This document shows, piece after piece, positions 1 to 8,069 of a DNA stretch of 10,869 nucleotides. Below the pieces are notes generated by a model that saw only the letters and a program-made list of their open reading frames with translations, made no database searches and was not told the origin of the DNA. The stretch is taken from the NCBI GenBank assembly GCA_964639175.1, contig CAZXCE010000261.1, forward strand, positions 1 through 10,869, written 5' to 3'. Position 1 is the stretch's first letter. Each line of letters starts with the position of its first letter. This stretch comes from JACQXX01 sp964639175 (GTDB taxonomy: Bacteria; Acidobacteriota; Blastocatellia; Chloracidobacteriales; Chloracidobacteriaceae). The translations under genes and the position numbers were made by a program.

Positions 1-60
1 TTCGTCTTTTCCGTCCTTTTGGGTCAGTTTCGTGAGAGCCCAAAATCAAAGTGAGCGCTT

Positions 61-1020
61 ATGGCACAAAATACATCTGTTTCAACTTCTCAACGGCTGA
101 TTCGGTGCGCAGTTGGCGCCCAAACCTGCTGCCTGGAACTGGCGCTGGTACAGAGCGTCCAGCGAGCTGAATTGATGCAGCCCAACCTGTCAGAAGCTGG
201 CCCCATCGGCTGGCTTCCAGGAAAAAATCAGTCATCCATCCCGGTTTGGCGGCTCGCAACCCGGCTGGGCCTCCCAGCAGATCCAGGCCAGACGGGATCA
301 ATTATGGTCCTTCATCACCAAAGTCATCCCTGGGCATTGATGGTTGATCGGATCATGGGAATTTTAGACGTACCGGCTGACACGATCCTGCCAGTTCCAG
401 AAATTATTGATCGGGCAACAGAACACGTTTTTCGAGGAATTGTCCGCGTTGAACAGGAATTGATTTTGTATCTGGAACCAGACCGACTTCACCCTGAAGC
501 AGTGAACCCGCTCCCCGTAGTCACAACTCGTCAAATCTCACCACCCTCAAAGACATCGGCCACCTCAATCGCGTCCAAACAAAAGAAAGGGCAAATCCTG
601 CTTTTTTCAGTCGGAACTGAATCAGTGTTTGAGTACCCAATTACCTTTGGGTTAAGCATTACCCAGGTTGCCGAAATCCTTGACCGGCCAGCCCTGACCC
701 GGATTCCGATGGCACCAAAACATATTCTGGGTCTGGTCAACTGGCGAAACCAGCCGGTACCAGCGATTGATTTGGGACAGTTGTTTGGATTGGGCGCCGC
801 ACTGTTTGAAGAAAATACCCGGCTCTTAATTGCCCAAACTGGCGTCGAAGGCGAGTTTATTGCTCTTCCAATCCAGCCTTCGGTCAAAGTTCAAAGCCTC
901 CCCCTGCCCTATCAACCATCTCGGAAAGAAATTCCGCTCAATACGACTCTGGCAAAAGGGATTTTTACCTTTCGGAATGAAACCCTGGTCATTCCAGATA
1001 TGAATGCAGTTGGGGGCTGA
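61..1020 (+). CDS. Tandem CheW-domain protein (chemosensory coupling protein)
   Basis: A 319-residue protein with two CheW-like (SH3-like) domains, at about residues 10-150 and 178-316, joined by a Ser/Thr/Lys-rich linker (about 155-178). CheW proteins couple chemoreceptors to the CheA kinase in the cytoplasm. The second domain is clearer: it has the typical 'ILGLVNWRNQPVPAIDL' strand-turn-strand at about 222-238 and the preceding 'ITQVAEIL' segment. The first is more diverged ('GWLPGKNQSSIPVWRLATRLG', about 49-69). A usual CheW has one domain and about 150-170 residues, so this is double length. An in-frame TGA at 52-54 limits the start to the ATG at 61; the upstream AAAGTGAG is only a weak Shine-Dalgarno. 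No cheA, receptor or cheR lies in the window, so any such partners would be to the left or elsewhere. The CheW family assignment is firm; the pathway served is unknown. Confidence 0.88.
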   Translation: MAQNTSVSTSQRLIRCAVGAQTCCLELALVQSVQRAELMQPNLSEAGPIGWLPGKNQSSIPVWRLATRLGLPADPGQTGSIMVLHHQSHPWALMVDRIMGILDVPADTILPVPEIIDRATEHVFRGIVRVEQELILYLEPDRLHPEAVNPLPVVTTRQISPPSKTSATSIASKQKKGQILLFSVGTESVFEYPITFGLSITQVAEILDRPALTRIPMAPKHILGLVNWRNQPVPAIDLGQLFGLGAALFEENTRLLIAQTGVEGEFIALPIQPSVKVQSLPLPYQPSRKEIPLNTTLAKGIFTFRNETLVIPDMNAVGG

Positions 1021-1029
1021 AAACTTTCA

Positions 1030-1096
1030 GGCTTGGGGCTTGGGGCTTTTCGAAAAATTAGTTTTTTCAGCCCTCAGCCCTCAGCCCCGTTTTTTT
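1030..1096 (+). terminator. Imperfect heptamer-repeat hairpin with T-run after the CheW gene
   Basis: The left arm (about 1028-1047) contains two copies of TGGGGCT-like units. The right arm (1068-1088) reads CAGCCCT, CAGCCCT, CAGCCCC. The arms pair over about 18 positions with one T-C mismatch and one G-U wobble per heptamer, around a loop of about 21 nt. Seven T residues follow at 1090-1096. It begins 10 bp after the CheW stop codon, so a rho-independent terminator is the natural reading. The same kind of unit recurs at 8009-8036, so it may instead be a dispersed repeat that has been co-opted. Confidence 0.6.
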
Positions 1097-1465
1097 CAGC
1101 CTGTCGCCTTCGATGTGCCACAAAATAGACTGACAACTGACCATTTTTTGGCGCCTGGCTGGTGATGAACCCTTCCACGAATCAAGGAACTGAACCCCAC
1201 TGGCTTTTTATTCCCTCACGACCAGAATGTTCGTCCTGGTCTGGTCATTTCCATCTTGAATGAGCTGCCGGGTGTCAAAAAACCGGGAGCACCTGCAAAC
1301 GGCTGAAAGATAGAATTTTAAGCAAATATAGCTCTTGAAACCCTAACTTTTGGCTTCTACCTGCCAATGATTGATGACTGACAATTCATTAACTTGCGCT
1401 TTCAGGCCCCGAAATTGCTTCAGGAGTTATACCCAGCCTTAGCGCCCCCAATTCCTCATTCAATC

Positions 1466-1469
1466 GGAG
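1466..1469 (+). promoter_or_regulatory. Ribosome binding site for the sensor-kinase gene
   Basis: GGAG lies 9 nt before the ATG at 1479. It supports this start, which also places the first GAF domain at its usual distance from the N-terminus. Confidence 0.6.
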
Positions 1470-1478
1470 CCAGCCATC

Positions 1479-4400
1479 ATGTATGCAACCGTGATTTCTT
1501 CTCATGAAGCCGAACGGTTGGCAACTCTCTATCAATACAATGTTTTAGATACAGCCTCCGAACCCGCGTTTGACCGCATTACCCAACTGGCCGCACGCTG
1601 GTTTCAGGTTCCAATTGCCTTAATCAGTCTGGTTGACCGGGATCAGGTCTGGCTTAAATCCTGCTTTGGGATGGAGGCCACACCCATTCGACGAGAAGAA
1701 GCACTGTGCGCCAAGGCCATTTTGTCATCTGACCCGCTCATTATTCCTGATGCGGCCACCGACCTGCGGTTTTCAAAAAACCCCAAAGTGGTCGGTCCCC
1801 CGCATATCCGATTCTATGCCGGGGTTCCGCTGACAATGCCCAACGGACATCGGGTTGGCACGCTCAGTATTATTGATTATCAGCCGCGCCAGTTTTCCGG
1901 CGAGGAATGTGAGCGGCTCCAGGATCTGGCGGTTCTGGTTCAAGATCAAATTGAACTCAGAACCAACCGCCTGGCACCAGGCTATTCCGAAGCGACCCTT
2001 AAAAAATACAATCAGGTGCTGGTTGATCTGACCAGTAGCCAGGTGTTGAGCAGAGGCGACCTCAAAGCCAGCGTGCAAAAGCTCACCTGTACCACGGCGC
2101 AAACGCTTCGCGTGGCACGGGCGAGTGTCTGGATGTATGCCGAAAATGATTCGAAAATTCGCTGTATTGACCTGTTTGAACTCGATACCCACCGACACAG
2201 TGAAGGCTTTGAATTGCTGGCCAAACACTATCCAGCCTATTTCAATTCACTTGAAATTGAACGAGTCATTGCGGCCCACGATGCTGGCTCAGACCCTCGA
2301 ACCAAAGAACTTTCCGACAGTTATCTCTTTCCATTTGGAATTACTTCAATGTTGAATGCCCCCATCCGGTTGGGCGATCAAAAACTCGGAGTTCTCTGTC
2401 TTGAGCATATTGGGCCACCGCGCCAGTGGACACTTGAAGAACAACAATTTGCGGCGTCGCTGGCGGACCTGATCACAGTCGCGATTGAAGCTGCCGAACA
2501 CCAGCGGGCTGAAATTGCCCTCCGCAAATCCGAGCAATATTTGCACCACATGCTTGAACATATCGGGCTGATTGCAGTGCAACTGGACCAGCAAGGCAAA
2601 GTGACTTTTTGCAACCGCTATTTGCTTGAAGTGAGTGGTTATCAAAAAGCACAGGTCATTGGAAAAAACTGGTTTGAGCAATTTTTACCGGCTGACCAGC
2701 GTGTTCAGGCAGCCACCCGGTTTCGCAACAACCTGGCCCAGCAAAAAATCACCTTGCACAAAGAACAGGAAATTGAAACAATCACTGGCGAGCGCCGGTT
2801 GATCTCGTGGTACAACACCCTCTTGTTTGGACCAGCGGGCGATGTCGAAGGCACCGCCAGCATCGGCATTGACATTACCGAAAAGAAACGAGCCGAAGAT
2901 ACCCTCCGCAACAGTGAAGCGCGAAACCGCATCCTGCTGGATTCAATTCCGGATGTCATGTTTCGGTTTAGTCAGTTGGGAAATACCCTCGAATACCGGC
3001 CTGGAAAAGATCTTGATCCATTTGGCGTGACGGAGGACATCATTGGGACAAACGTGTTTGAATGGATGCCTGATGAAGTTGGCCAGCAGGTGATGTATCA
3101 GATGGAACGCGCGCTCCAGACTGGAGAAGTACAAAGTCTGGAGTTTCAAACCACCGTTGGGACCCTGGTTCGTGATTACGAAGCCCGATTTGTGGTCAGT
3201 GGCCAGAATGAAGTTCTGGTGATTGTCCGCGATATCGTCAAACGCAAGCAAATTGAAAATGAACTCCGCCAGGCACGCAATGAACTCGAACTCCGGGTTC
3301 AGGAGCGTACAGCCGCACTGGAGAAAGCCAACCAGGCCCTGCGCCATGAAATTTCAGAACGAAAACAATTTGAACTGGCTCTGAGTGAAAGTGAAGAACG
3401 ATATCGTGAACTGTTTCAGAATTCCCCGCTCGGCATTTATCGCTCAACCGCCGAGGGCCAGATTCTGATGGCCAATCCAGCCATGACTCGCATGCTGGGA
3501 TATGTATCGTTTGACGAGCTAAAAAGCTGCAACTTAAACAATAAAAGCGACTTCAGCCCTGAATTTTCACGCAGTCAGTTTCTGGAAATGCTGTTACAAA
3601 CCAACGAAATAACGGGTCTGGAAACCTCCTGGCAACGACGTGACGGAACCAAGATTTTTGTTCGGGAAAATGCGAGGGCCGTTTTTACACCAGATGGCAC
3701 GCTCCTGCACGTTGAAGGTACAGTCGAAGACATTACCGAACACAAACTGGCCGAACTGGAACTCATTCACAGCCAGGAGCGCTATCAGATTTTGTTTGAG
3801 AGCAATCCATTTCCGGTGTTTGTATTCGATGCTGAAACCCTGGCTTTTCTGGCGGTGAATCACGCCGCGGTCAATCATTATGGGTACTCGCCGGAAGAAT
3901 TTCTGGCGATGACCATTAAAGATATTCGCCCAAAAGAAGATGTCCCCAAACTGCTCGCCCTGTTGGAAACAATTCCACCCAAAACTGCGGTTCAAGGCGT
4001 GTGGCAACATCGCAAAAAAGACGGCACATTGATTGACGTTGAATTGACCACCCACACCATGCTGTTTGAAGGCCGACCAGCCCGAAGCGTCATCGTCAAC
4101 GATGTGACTGACCGCAAACAGGCTGAAGAAGCCTTGCGCCAGAGTGAAGAGCGGTATCGGGATCTGTATGAAAATGCCAATGACATGTTTTACACCCACG
4201 ATTTACAGGGGCGATTCACTTCGTGCAACAAAGCGACGGAGCGAGTCTCCGGCTATTCCCGGGCCGAAGCCCTGACGATGAGTATTGCCCAGGTGGTGGC
4301 GCCCGAAGATGTCGAGTTTGCCCGGGAAATGATGCTCGCCAAGCTCTCAATGAATACCCCGACGACCTATGAACTCAACTTTATTACCAAGGATGGTCGG

Positions 4401-6533
4401 TGCATTCCAACCGAAGTGAGTTCACGCCTGATTTTCAAAGACGGCAAACCCATCGGTGTTCAAGGGACAGCGCGTGATATTACCGAACGCAAACAGGCCG
4501 AAGAGATGATCAAAGTCGCTCGTGACAGCGCCCTCGAATCAGCCCGGCTCAAATCACAGTTTCTGGCCAACATGAGCCATGAGATCCGAACGCCGCTCAA
4601 TGGTGTCATTGGAATGACACGTCTGCTGGCCGATACCAAATTGACCCCCAAACAACGCGATTATGTTGAGACCATCCAGCACAGTGGTGACACATTATTG
4701 ACGATCATCAATGAAATTCTTGATCTTTCCAAAATCGAGGCCGGCAAAGTCACGATTGAATCAATTCCCTTTGCCCTTGAGTCCGTCCTGCAACAAACCT
4801 ACAAAGTCGTTGGTGAACGAGCCCAGGGCAAAGGATTGGAACTCAAGCTCCAGGTTGATCGGAAAGTCCCCCACGAATTAAAGGGTGATCCGGTCCGATT
4901 GCGACAAATCCTGATGAATCTGGTTGGGAATGCCGTCAAATTTACGGAACGCGGCACAGTCGCCATCCAGGTCAGTCAGGAACGTCAAACAGATGACACT
5001 GTGATGCTCCGCTTTGAAGTGACCGATACCGGAATTGGAATTCCACCCGAGGGGCGCAAAGTGTTGTTTCAACCTTTTGCCCAGGCTGACGGCTCGACGA
5101 CTCGCAAATATGGCGGAACTGGCCTTGGACTGGCCATTTGTAAACAACTGACGGAATTGATGGGCGGGCAAATCGGGTTTGAAAGCACTGTCGGTCAAGG
5201 CAGCCTGTTTTGGTTTACCGTTCCGCTGCAAAAACCGGAACTGGAATCAGCCTCACAGACGATGGAAGAGGCCATGTTCAAAAACCTGCGGCTGTTACTC
5301 CTGGATGACGACCCGGATTCAGCCCAGACCTTGAAAGAACAACTGACGGAATGGCAAATCCAGGTGCACTGCGCCACCCGAGGGTCACAGGCAATTGAAA
5401 TGTTGCACCTGGCAGTTGACCAGCAGTCGCCCTTTCAGGTGCTCATTCTGAATCTGAACATGCCCGAACGCCAAAGTTTTGAACTGTGTCACGTCATTCA
5501 AGCTGATGCCCGGCTGTCAGACACCACGATCCTGTTGTTTGTTTCACCTCAAGAACTTGAAGATGATGAAGCCCTGACGCTCTCTGGATCAGAACTCTAT
5601 CTCAATAAACCCGTCACCCCTTCTGCTCTCTACAATTGCCTGTTGAAAGTCCTGGACCCAACCCGAAAAACAGGGACACTCCCCGTCATCCCCAACCCAA
5701 CCCTGACAGAATCAAAGGTAAAAACTGGCCCACTGGGTCAACCTCGCGTGCTGGTAGTCGAAGATAATAAAGTGAATCAGATCCTGGCCAAGATCACGCT
5801 TGAAAACCTGAACGTTCGGGTTGATCTGGCCGAAGATGGCTTCAAAGCCCTGGAAGCCCTGGCCAAAACCAGCTATGACCTGATCTTTATGGATTGTCAG
5901 CTTCCGCTCATGGATGGCTTTGAAACCACGGCGGTGATTCGAGAACAAGAGATGGTGTCGAACCGGCATATACCAGTCATTGCCCTCACGGCTAATGCAA
6001 TGCGCGGAGACCGTGAACGATGTCTGGCGGCAGGAATGGACGACTATGTCAGTAAACCTTTCCAACCACAAGATTTCCAGTCTATTCTTGAACGCTGGTT
6101 ACCCAAAATAGCTGAACCACCGACACCCGAGCCCGAGCCGCCCATCCTCCCCCTGGAGCAATCATATCAGCCAGATGAAAAAGTTCTGAGTTCAAACTCA
6201 CTGGAACAACTGATGACGCTGGCTGAAGGAGATGGCTCGTTTTTACATGATTTTCTGGAGCTGGCTTACACCAATTTTGCAGAGCACATCACAACCTTGC
6301 ATAAAACGGTGCCGCTCACCAAACGCAAAAGACTCCGCGAAACCGCCCACTCCCTCAAGGGTGCCTGCGCCACAATTGGCGCCGCCACAATGGTGGATCT
6401 ATGCCATCAGTTGGAAGAATCTGCAGCAGAAACCCCGGTTTCGACGGTTCACGACCTGATCACTCAATTAGAGCAGGCCTTCACCCAGGTAAAAACTGAA
6501 ATGACGGCTTATCTCAGGAACAAACGCCTATGA
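1479..6533 (+). CDS. Multi-sensor hybrid histidine kinase (GAF2-PAS5-HisKA-HATPase-REC2-HPt)
   Basis: A 1684-residue soluble sensor kinase; no membrane segment or signal peptide is visible. Domains in order: GAF (about 15-165), GAF (178-345), PAS (352-470), PAS (475-588), coiled coil (588-640), PAS (640-765), PAS (768-888), PAS (892-1012), HisKA (1024-1090), HATPase_c (1135-1250), receiver 1 (1270-1390), receiver 2 (1422-1540), a Pro/Glu-rich linker (about 1545-1562), and HPt (about 1575-1680). The phospho-His is H1034 in 'FLANMSHEIRTPLNG'. The ATP site shows N1147/N1151, D1183-TGIGIP and G1212-GTGLGL. Receiver 2 is intact (E1428/D1429, D1472, T1504, K1526). Receiver 1 keeps D1276/D1277, S1356 and K1377 but has N1325 where the phospho-Asp should be. 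The HPt histidine is H1624 in 'AHSLKGA'. The gene overlaps the next by ATGA. Family and architecture are clear; the ligands of the GAF and PAS domains are unknown. It resembles BarA/ArcB-type relay kinases in its C-terminal half only. Confidence 0.95.
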   Translation: MYATVISSHEAERLATLYQYNVLDTASEPAFDRITQLAARWFQVPIALISLVDRDQVWLKSCFGMEATPIRREEALCAKAILSSDPLIIPDAATDLRFSKNPKVVGPPHIRFYAGVPLTMPNGHRVGTLSIIDYQPRQFSGEECERLQDLAVLVQDQIELRTNRLAPGYSEATLKKYNQVLVDLTSSQVLSRGDLKASVQKLTCTTAQTLRVARASVWMYAENDSKIRCIDLFELDTHRHSEGFELLAKHYPAYFNSLEIERVIAAHDAGSDPRTKELSDSYLFPFGITSMLNAPIRLGDQKLGVLCLEHIGPPRQWTLEEQQFAASLADLITVAIEAAEHQRAEIALRKSEQYLHHMLEHIGLIAVQLDQQGKVTFCNRYLLEVSGYQKAQVIGKNWFEQFLPADQRVQAATRFRNNLAQQKITLHKEQEIETITGERRLISWYNTLLFGPAGDVEGTASIGIDITEKKRAEDTLRNSEARNRILLDSIPDVMFRFSQLGNTLEYRPGKDLDPFGVTEDIIGTNVFEWMPDEVGQQVMYQMERALQTGEVQSLEFQTTVGTLVRDYEARFVVSGQNEVLVIVRDIVKRKQIENELRQARNELELRVQERTAALEKANQALRHEISERKQFELALSESEERYRELFQNSPLGIYRSTAEGQILMANPAMTRMLGYVSFDELKSCNLNNKSDFSPEFSRSQFLEMLLQTNEITGLETSWQRRDGTKIFVRENARAVFTPDGTLLHVEGTVEDITEHKLAELELIHSQERYQILFESNPFPVFVFDAETLAFLAVNHAAVNHYGYSPEEFLAMTIKDIRPKEDVPKLLALLETIPPKTAVQGVWQHRKKDGTLIDVELTTHTMLFEGRPARSVIVNDVTDRKQAEEALRQSEERYRDLYENANDMFYTHDLQGRFTSCNKATERVSGYSRAEALTMSIAQVVAPEDVEFAREMMLAKLSMNTPTTYELNFITKDGRCIPTEVSSRLIFKDGKPIGVQGTARDITERKQAEEMIKVARDSALESARLKSQFLANMSHEIRTPLNGVIGMTRLLADTKLTPKQRDYVETIQHSGDTLLTIINEILDLSKIEAGKVTIESIPFALESVLQQTYKVVGERAQGKGLELKLQVDRKVPHELKGDPVRLRQILMNLVGNAVKFTERGTVAIQVSQERQTDDTVMLRFEVTDTGIGIPPEGRKVLFQPFAQADGSTTRKYGGTGLGLAICKQLTELMGGQIGFESTVGQGSLFWFTVPLQKPELESASQTMEEAMFKNLRLLLLDDDPDSAQTLKEQLTEWQIQVHCATRGSQAIEMLHLAVDQQSPFQVLILNLNMPERQSFELCHVIQADARLSDTTILLFVSPQELEDDEALTLSGSELYLNKPVTPSALYNCLLKVLDPTRKTGTLPVIPNPTLTESKVKTGPLGQPRVLVVEDNKVNQILAKITLENLNVRVDLAEDGFKALEALAKTSYDLIFMDCQLPLMDGFETTAVIREQEMVSNRHIPVIALTANAMRGDRERCLAAGMDDYVSKPFQPQDFQSILERWLPKIAEPPTPEPEPPILPLEQSYQPDEKVLSSNSLEQLMTLAEGDGSFLHDFLELAYTNFAEHITTLHKTVPLTKRKRLRETAHSLKGACATIGAATMVDLCHQLEESAAETPVSTVHDLITQLEQAFTQVKTEMTAYLRNKRL

Positions 6534-7903
6534 ATTCAACCACTGAATCCACTCAAACCTGTCGCGGAAGTATTCTCATTGTTGATGATAATCCAGTGAA
6601 TTTAAAGCTGCTTTCAGGCATGCTGGTCAAAGAAAACTTTCACGTCAAAGCCGCCATCAATGGCCGGCGGGCGCTGGCCCAAACCCAGTTTATGAAACCG
6701 GAACTCATCATGCTCGACATCAGCATGCCGGATATTGATGGGTATGAGGTTTGCCGCCAGCTCAAAGCCAACGAGGCCACACGTGATATTCCGATCATCT
6801 TTATTAGCGCCCTTGACGAAGTGATTGATAAGGTCAAAGCCTTTCAGGTCGGAGGCGTTGATTATGTGACCAAACCTTTCCAGTTTGAAGAGGTCCTGGT
6901 TCGCATCGAAACCCAGTTACAAATGTCCCGGTTACAAAAGGAACTCATCAGCAAAAATGAAGCCCTCTTGCGAAAAAACGAAGAGCTGATCCAGGCCAAT
7001 CGCCGGGCAAACCTGATTTTTTCAGCCCTATCGGAAATGCTGCCTGGGTCAATCCTGGATGGGAAATACCGGCTGGAGAAAAAAATCGGTGAGGGTGGGT
7101 TTGGGGCCGTCTATCAAGCGATCCACCTTGGGCTGAACCGGTCGGTGGCCATCAAAATTTTCCAGCCTTCCCGCCGCACCGATATGATGAAGGAACAAAA
7201 CCGCTTCCGGCTCGAAGGAATTTCCGCCTGTCGGGTCAATCATCCAAATGCAATCTCGATTCTGGATTCCGGGTTAACCTCTGAAGGCGTGACCTATCTG
7301 GTGATGGAGCTCCTGGAAGGCAATACCCTGGCTCAGGAATTACGGCAAAAGAAAACTCTCTCGACCATGCGTTGCGCCGAAGTGTTACTTCCGGTCTGTG
7401 AAGTACTCGATGTGGCCCACAAAGCCGGTATCATCCATCGCGATATCAAACCCGAGAATATTTTTCTTCACCAGACCCAAAATGGTGAAGTCATCAAACT
7501 GGTTGACTTTGGAATTGCCAAATTGTTTGGGGATGCCAGTGATGAGTTTGATAGTTTAACCATGCCCGGAACCGTGATTGGAACACCAGCCTATATGTCC
7601 CCCGAACGGCTGAGCAATCAGTCCTACGACGGCAAAGCCGATGTGTATAGTTTAGGTGTGATGCTCTATCAAATGTTATCTGGACAGGTTCCGTTCAAAG
7701 CCAACGAAGGTGACCCGCTGGTGGTTTCCCTGCTGCAAATGACCCAGGAACCAATCCCTTTGCGTGAGGTCAATCCTGAAGTTCCACAAGCCATTGCCGA
7801 TGTCGTCCATAAGACCTTGAATAAAAAGCCGGCCCAACGCCCATCGGTTCAGGAGTTTATGGGGGAATTTATCGAAGCGTTACAAAGTGGAGTTGAGGTT
7901 TAA
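6530..7903 (+). CDS. Receiver-Ser/Thr protein kinase fusion (REC-PknB type)
   Basis: A 457-residue cytoplasmic protein. Residues 14-130 are a CheY-like receiver with all key residues: D19/D20, phospho-site D63 in 'MLDISMPDIDG', S93 and K115. A charged, probably coiled-coil stretch (about 130-165) leads to a Hanks-type Ser/Thr kinase (about 182-450). That kinase has the glycine loop G187-EGGFG, the lysine K209 in 'VAIKIF', catalytic H303-R304-D305 with K307, and D326-F327-G328. Its activation segment carries Thr at 344, 348 and 352 before 'PAYMSPE', so it looks catalytically active. It lacks the transmembrane helix and extracellular sensor of classical PknB proteins. Its ATG overlaps the stop of the sensor-kinase gene by 4 nt (ATGA), which suggests translational coupling. 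The inference is that the HPt of the upstream protein phosphorylates D63 and so tunes the kinase. Substrates are unknown. Confidence 0.94.
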   Translation: MNSTTESTQTCRGSILIVDDNPVNLKLLSGMLVKENFHVKAAINGRRALAQTQFMKPELIMLDISMPDIDGYEVCRQLKANEATRDIPIIFISALDEVIDKVKAFQVGGVDYVTKPFQFEEVLVRIETQLQMSRLQKELISKNEALLRKNEELIQANRRANLIFSALSEMLPGSILDGKYRLEKKIGEGGFGAVYQAIHLGLNRSVAIKIFQPSRRTDMMKEQNRFRLEGISACRVNHPNAISILDSGLTSEGVTYLVMELLEGNTLAQELRQKKTLSTMRCAEVLLPVCEVLDVAHKAGIIHRDIKPENIFLHQTQNGEVIKLVDFGIAKLFGDASDEFDSLTMPGTVIGTPAYMSPERLSNQSYDGKADVYSLGVMLYQMLSGQVPFKANEGDPLVVSLLQMTQEPIPLREVNPEVPQAIADVVHKTLNKKPAQRPSVQEFMGEFIEALQSGVEV

Positions 7904-7920
7904 GACATTGGGCTGAAAAA

Positions 7921-7980
7921 ACCAGGGATGAGGGTTGAAGCCAAGGGATGAGGGTTGAAGCCAAGGGATGAGGGATGAAA
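7921..7980. repeat. Three tandem 20-bp repeats
   Basis: Three adjacent 20-bp units, at 7921-7940, 7941-7960 and 7961-7980, with consensus CCAAGGGATGAGGGTTGAAG. The second is exact, the first differs at one base, and the third diverges towards its end. Each unit itself contains two heptamers (AGGGATG, AGGGTTG). They lie just after the Ser/Thr-kinase stop codon in the convergent intergenic region. Confidence 0.9.
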
Positions 7981-8008
7981 CCAAACCACTTCTTTAGCCC
8001 AACTTCTT

Positions 8009-8036
8009 CAACCCTCAGCCCCTCGCCCTCATCCCT
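8009..8036. repeat. Four C-rich heptamers, inverted relative to the 7921-7980 repeats
   Basis: These read CAACCCT, CAGCCCC, TCGCCCT and CATCCCT in a row. CATCCCT and CAACCCT are the exact reverse complements of the AGGGATG and AGGGTTG units in the neighbouring 20-bp repeats. The right arm of the hairpin at 1068-1088 is made of the same kind of unit. Confidence 0.8.
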
Positions 8037-8069
8037 GCTTTCTTCATCCTGATGACTTCCGCCCTGGCT

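Larger units (their letters stand above)
1021..1478. other. 458-bp intergenic region between the CheW gene and the sensor-kinase gene
   Basis: Apart from the hairpin at 1030-1096, I see no convincing gene. It holds two period-7 units GACTGAC-AACTGAC at 1128-1141, another GACTGAC at 1376-1382, and a small inverted repeat GACCAG/CTGGTC (1220-1225 and 1236-1241) without a T-run. The promoter of the downstream two-gene operon should be here, but I could not find a well-spaced -35/-10 pair that I trust. The length and the terminator suggest that the sensor-kinase operon is transcribed separately from the CheW gene. Confidence 0.55.
7908..8036. terminator. Large inverted-repeat structure between convergent genes
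   Basis: Nested inverted repeats fill the 166-bp gap between two converging genes. TTGGGCT at 7908-7914 pairs with AGCCCAA at 7996-8002. The AGGGATGAGGG / GGGTTGAAG units of 7921-7980 pair with CTTCAACCCTC (8006-8016) and CCCTCATCCCT (8026-8036). Read on the minus strand, the structure is followed by six T residues (plus-strand A run 7916-7921), which suits termination of the minus-strand barrel gene. The plus-strand T-run is weak. Bidirectional termination is an inference. Confidence 0.5.

Noticed and set aside
1..54. Possible 3' end of an upstream plus-strand gene (frame 1 open to the TGA at 52-54, 6 nt before the CheW ATG)
   Set aside because: Only 17 codons are visible, another frame is also open across this stretch, and no family motif can be read, so the frame cannot be chosen.
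1220..1241. GACCAG/CTGGTC hairpin in the CheW-kinase gap
   Set aside because: Only 6-bp arms, no T-run and no gene next to it; too weak to call a terminator or operator.
1773..2681. Long minus-strand open frames opposite the sensor kinase (for example 1773-2228 and 2346-2681)
   Set aside because: They mirror the codon structure of a clear plus-strand kinase and have no family motifs of their own.
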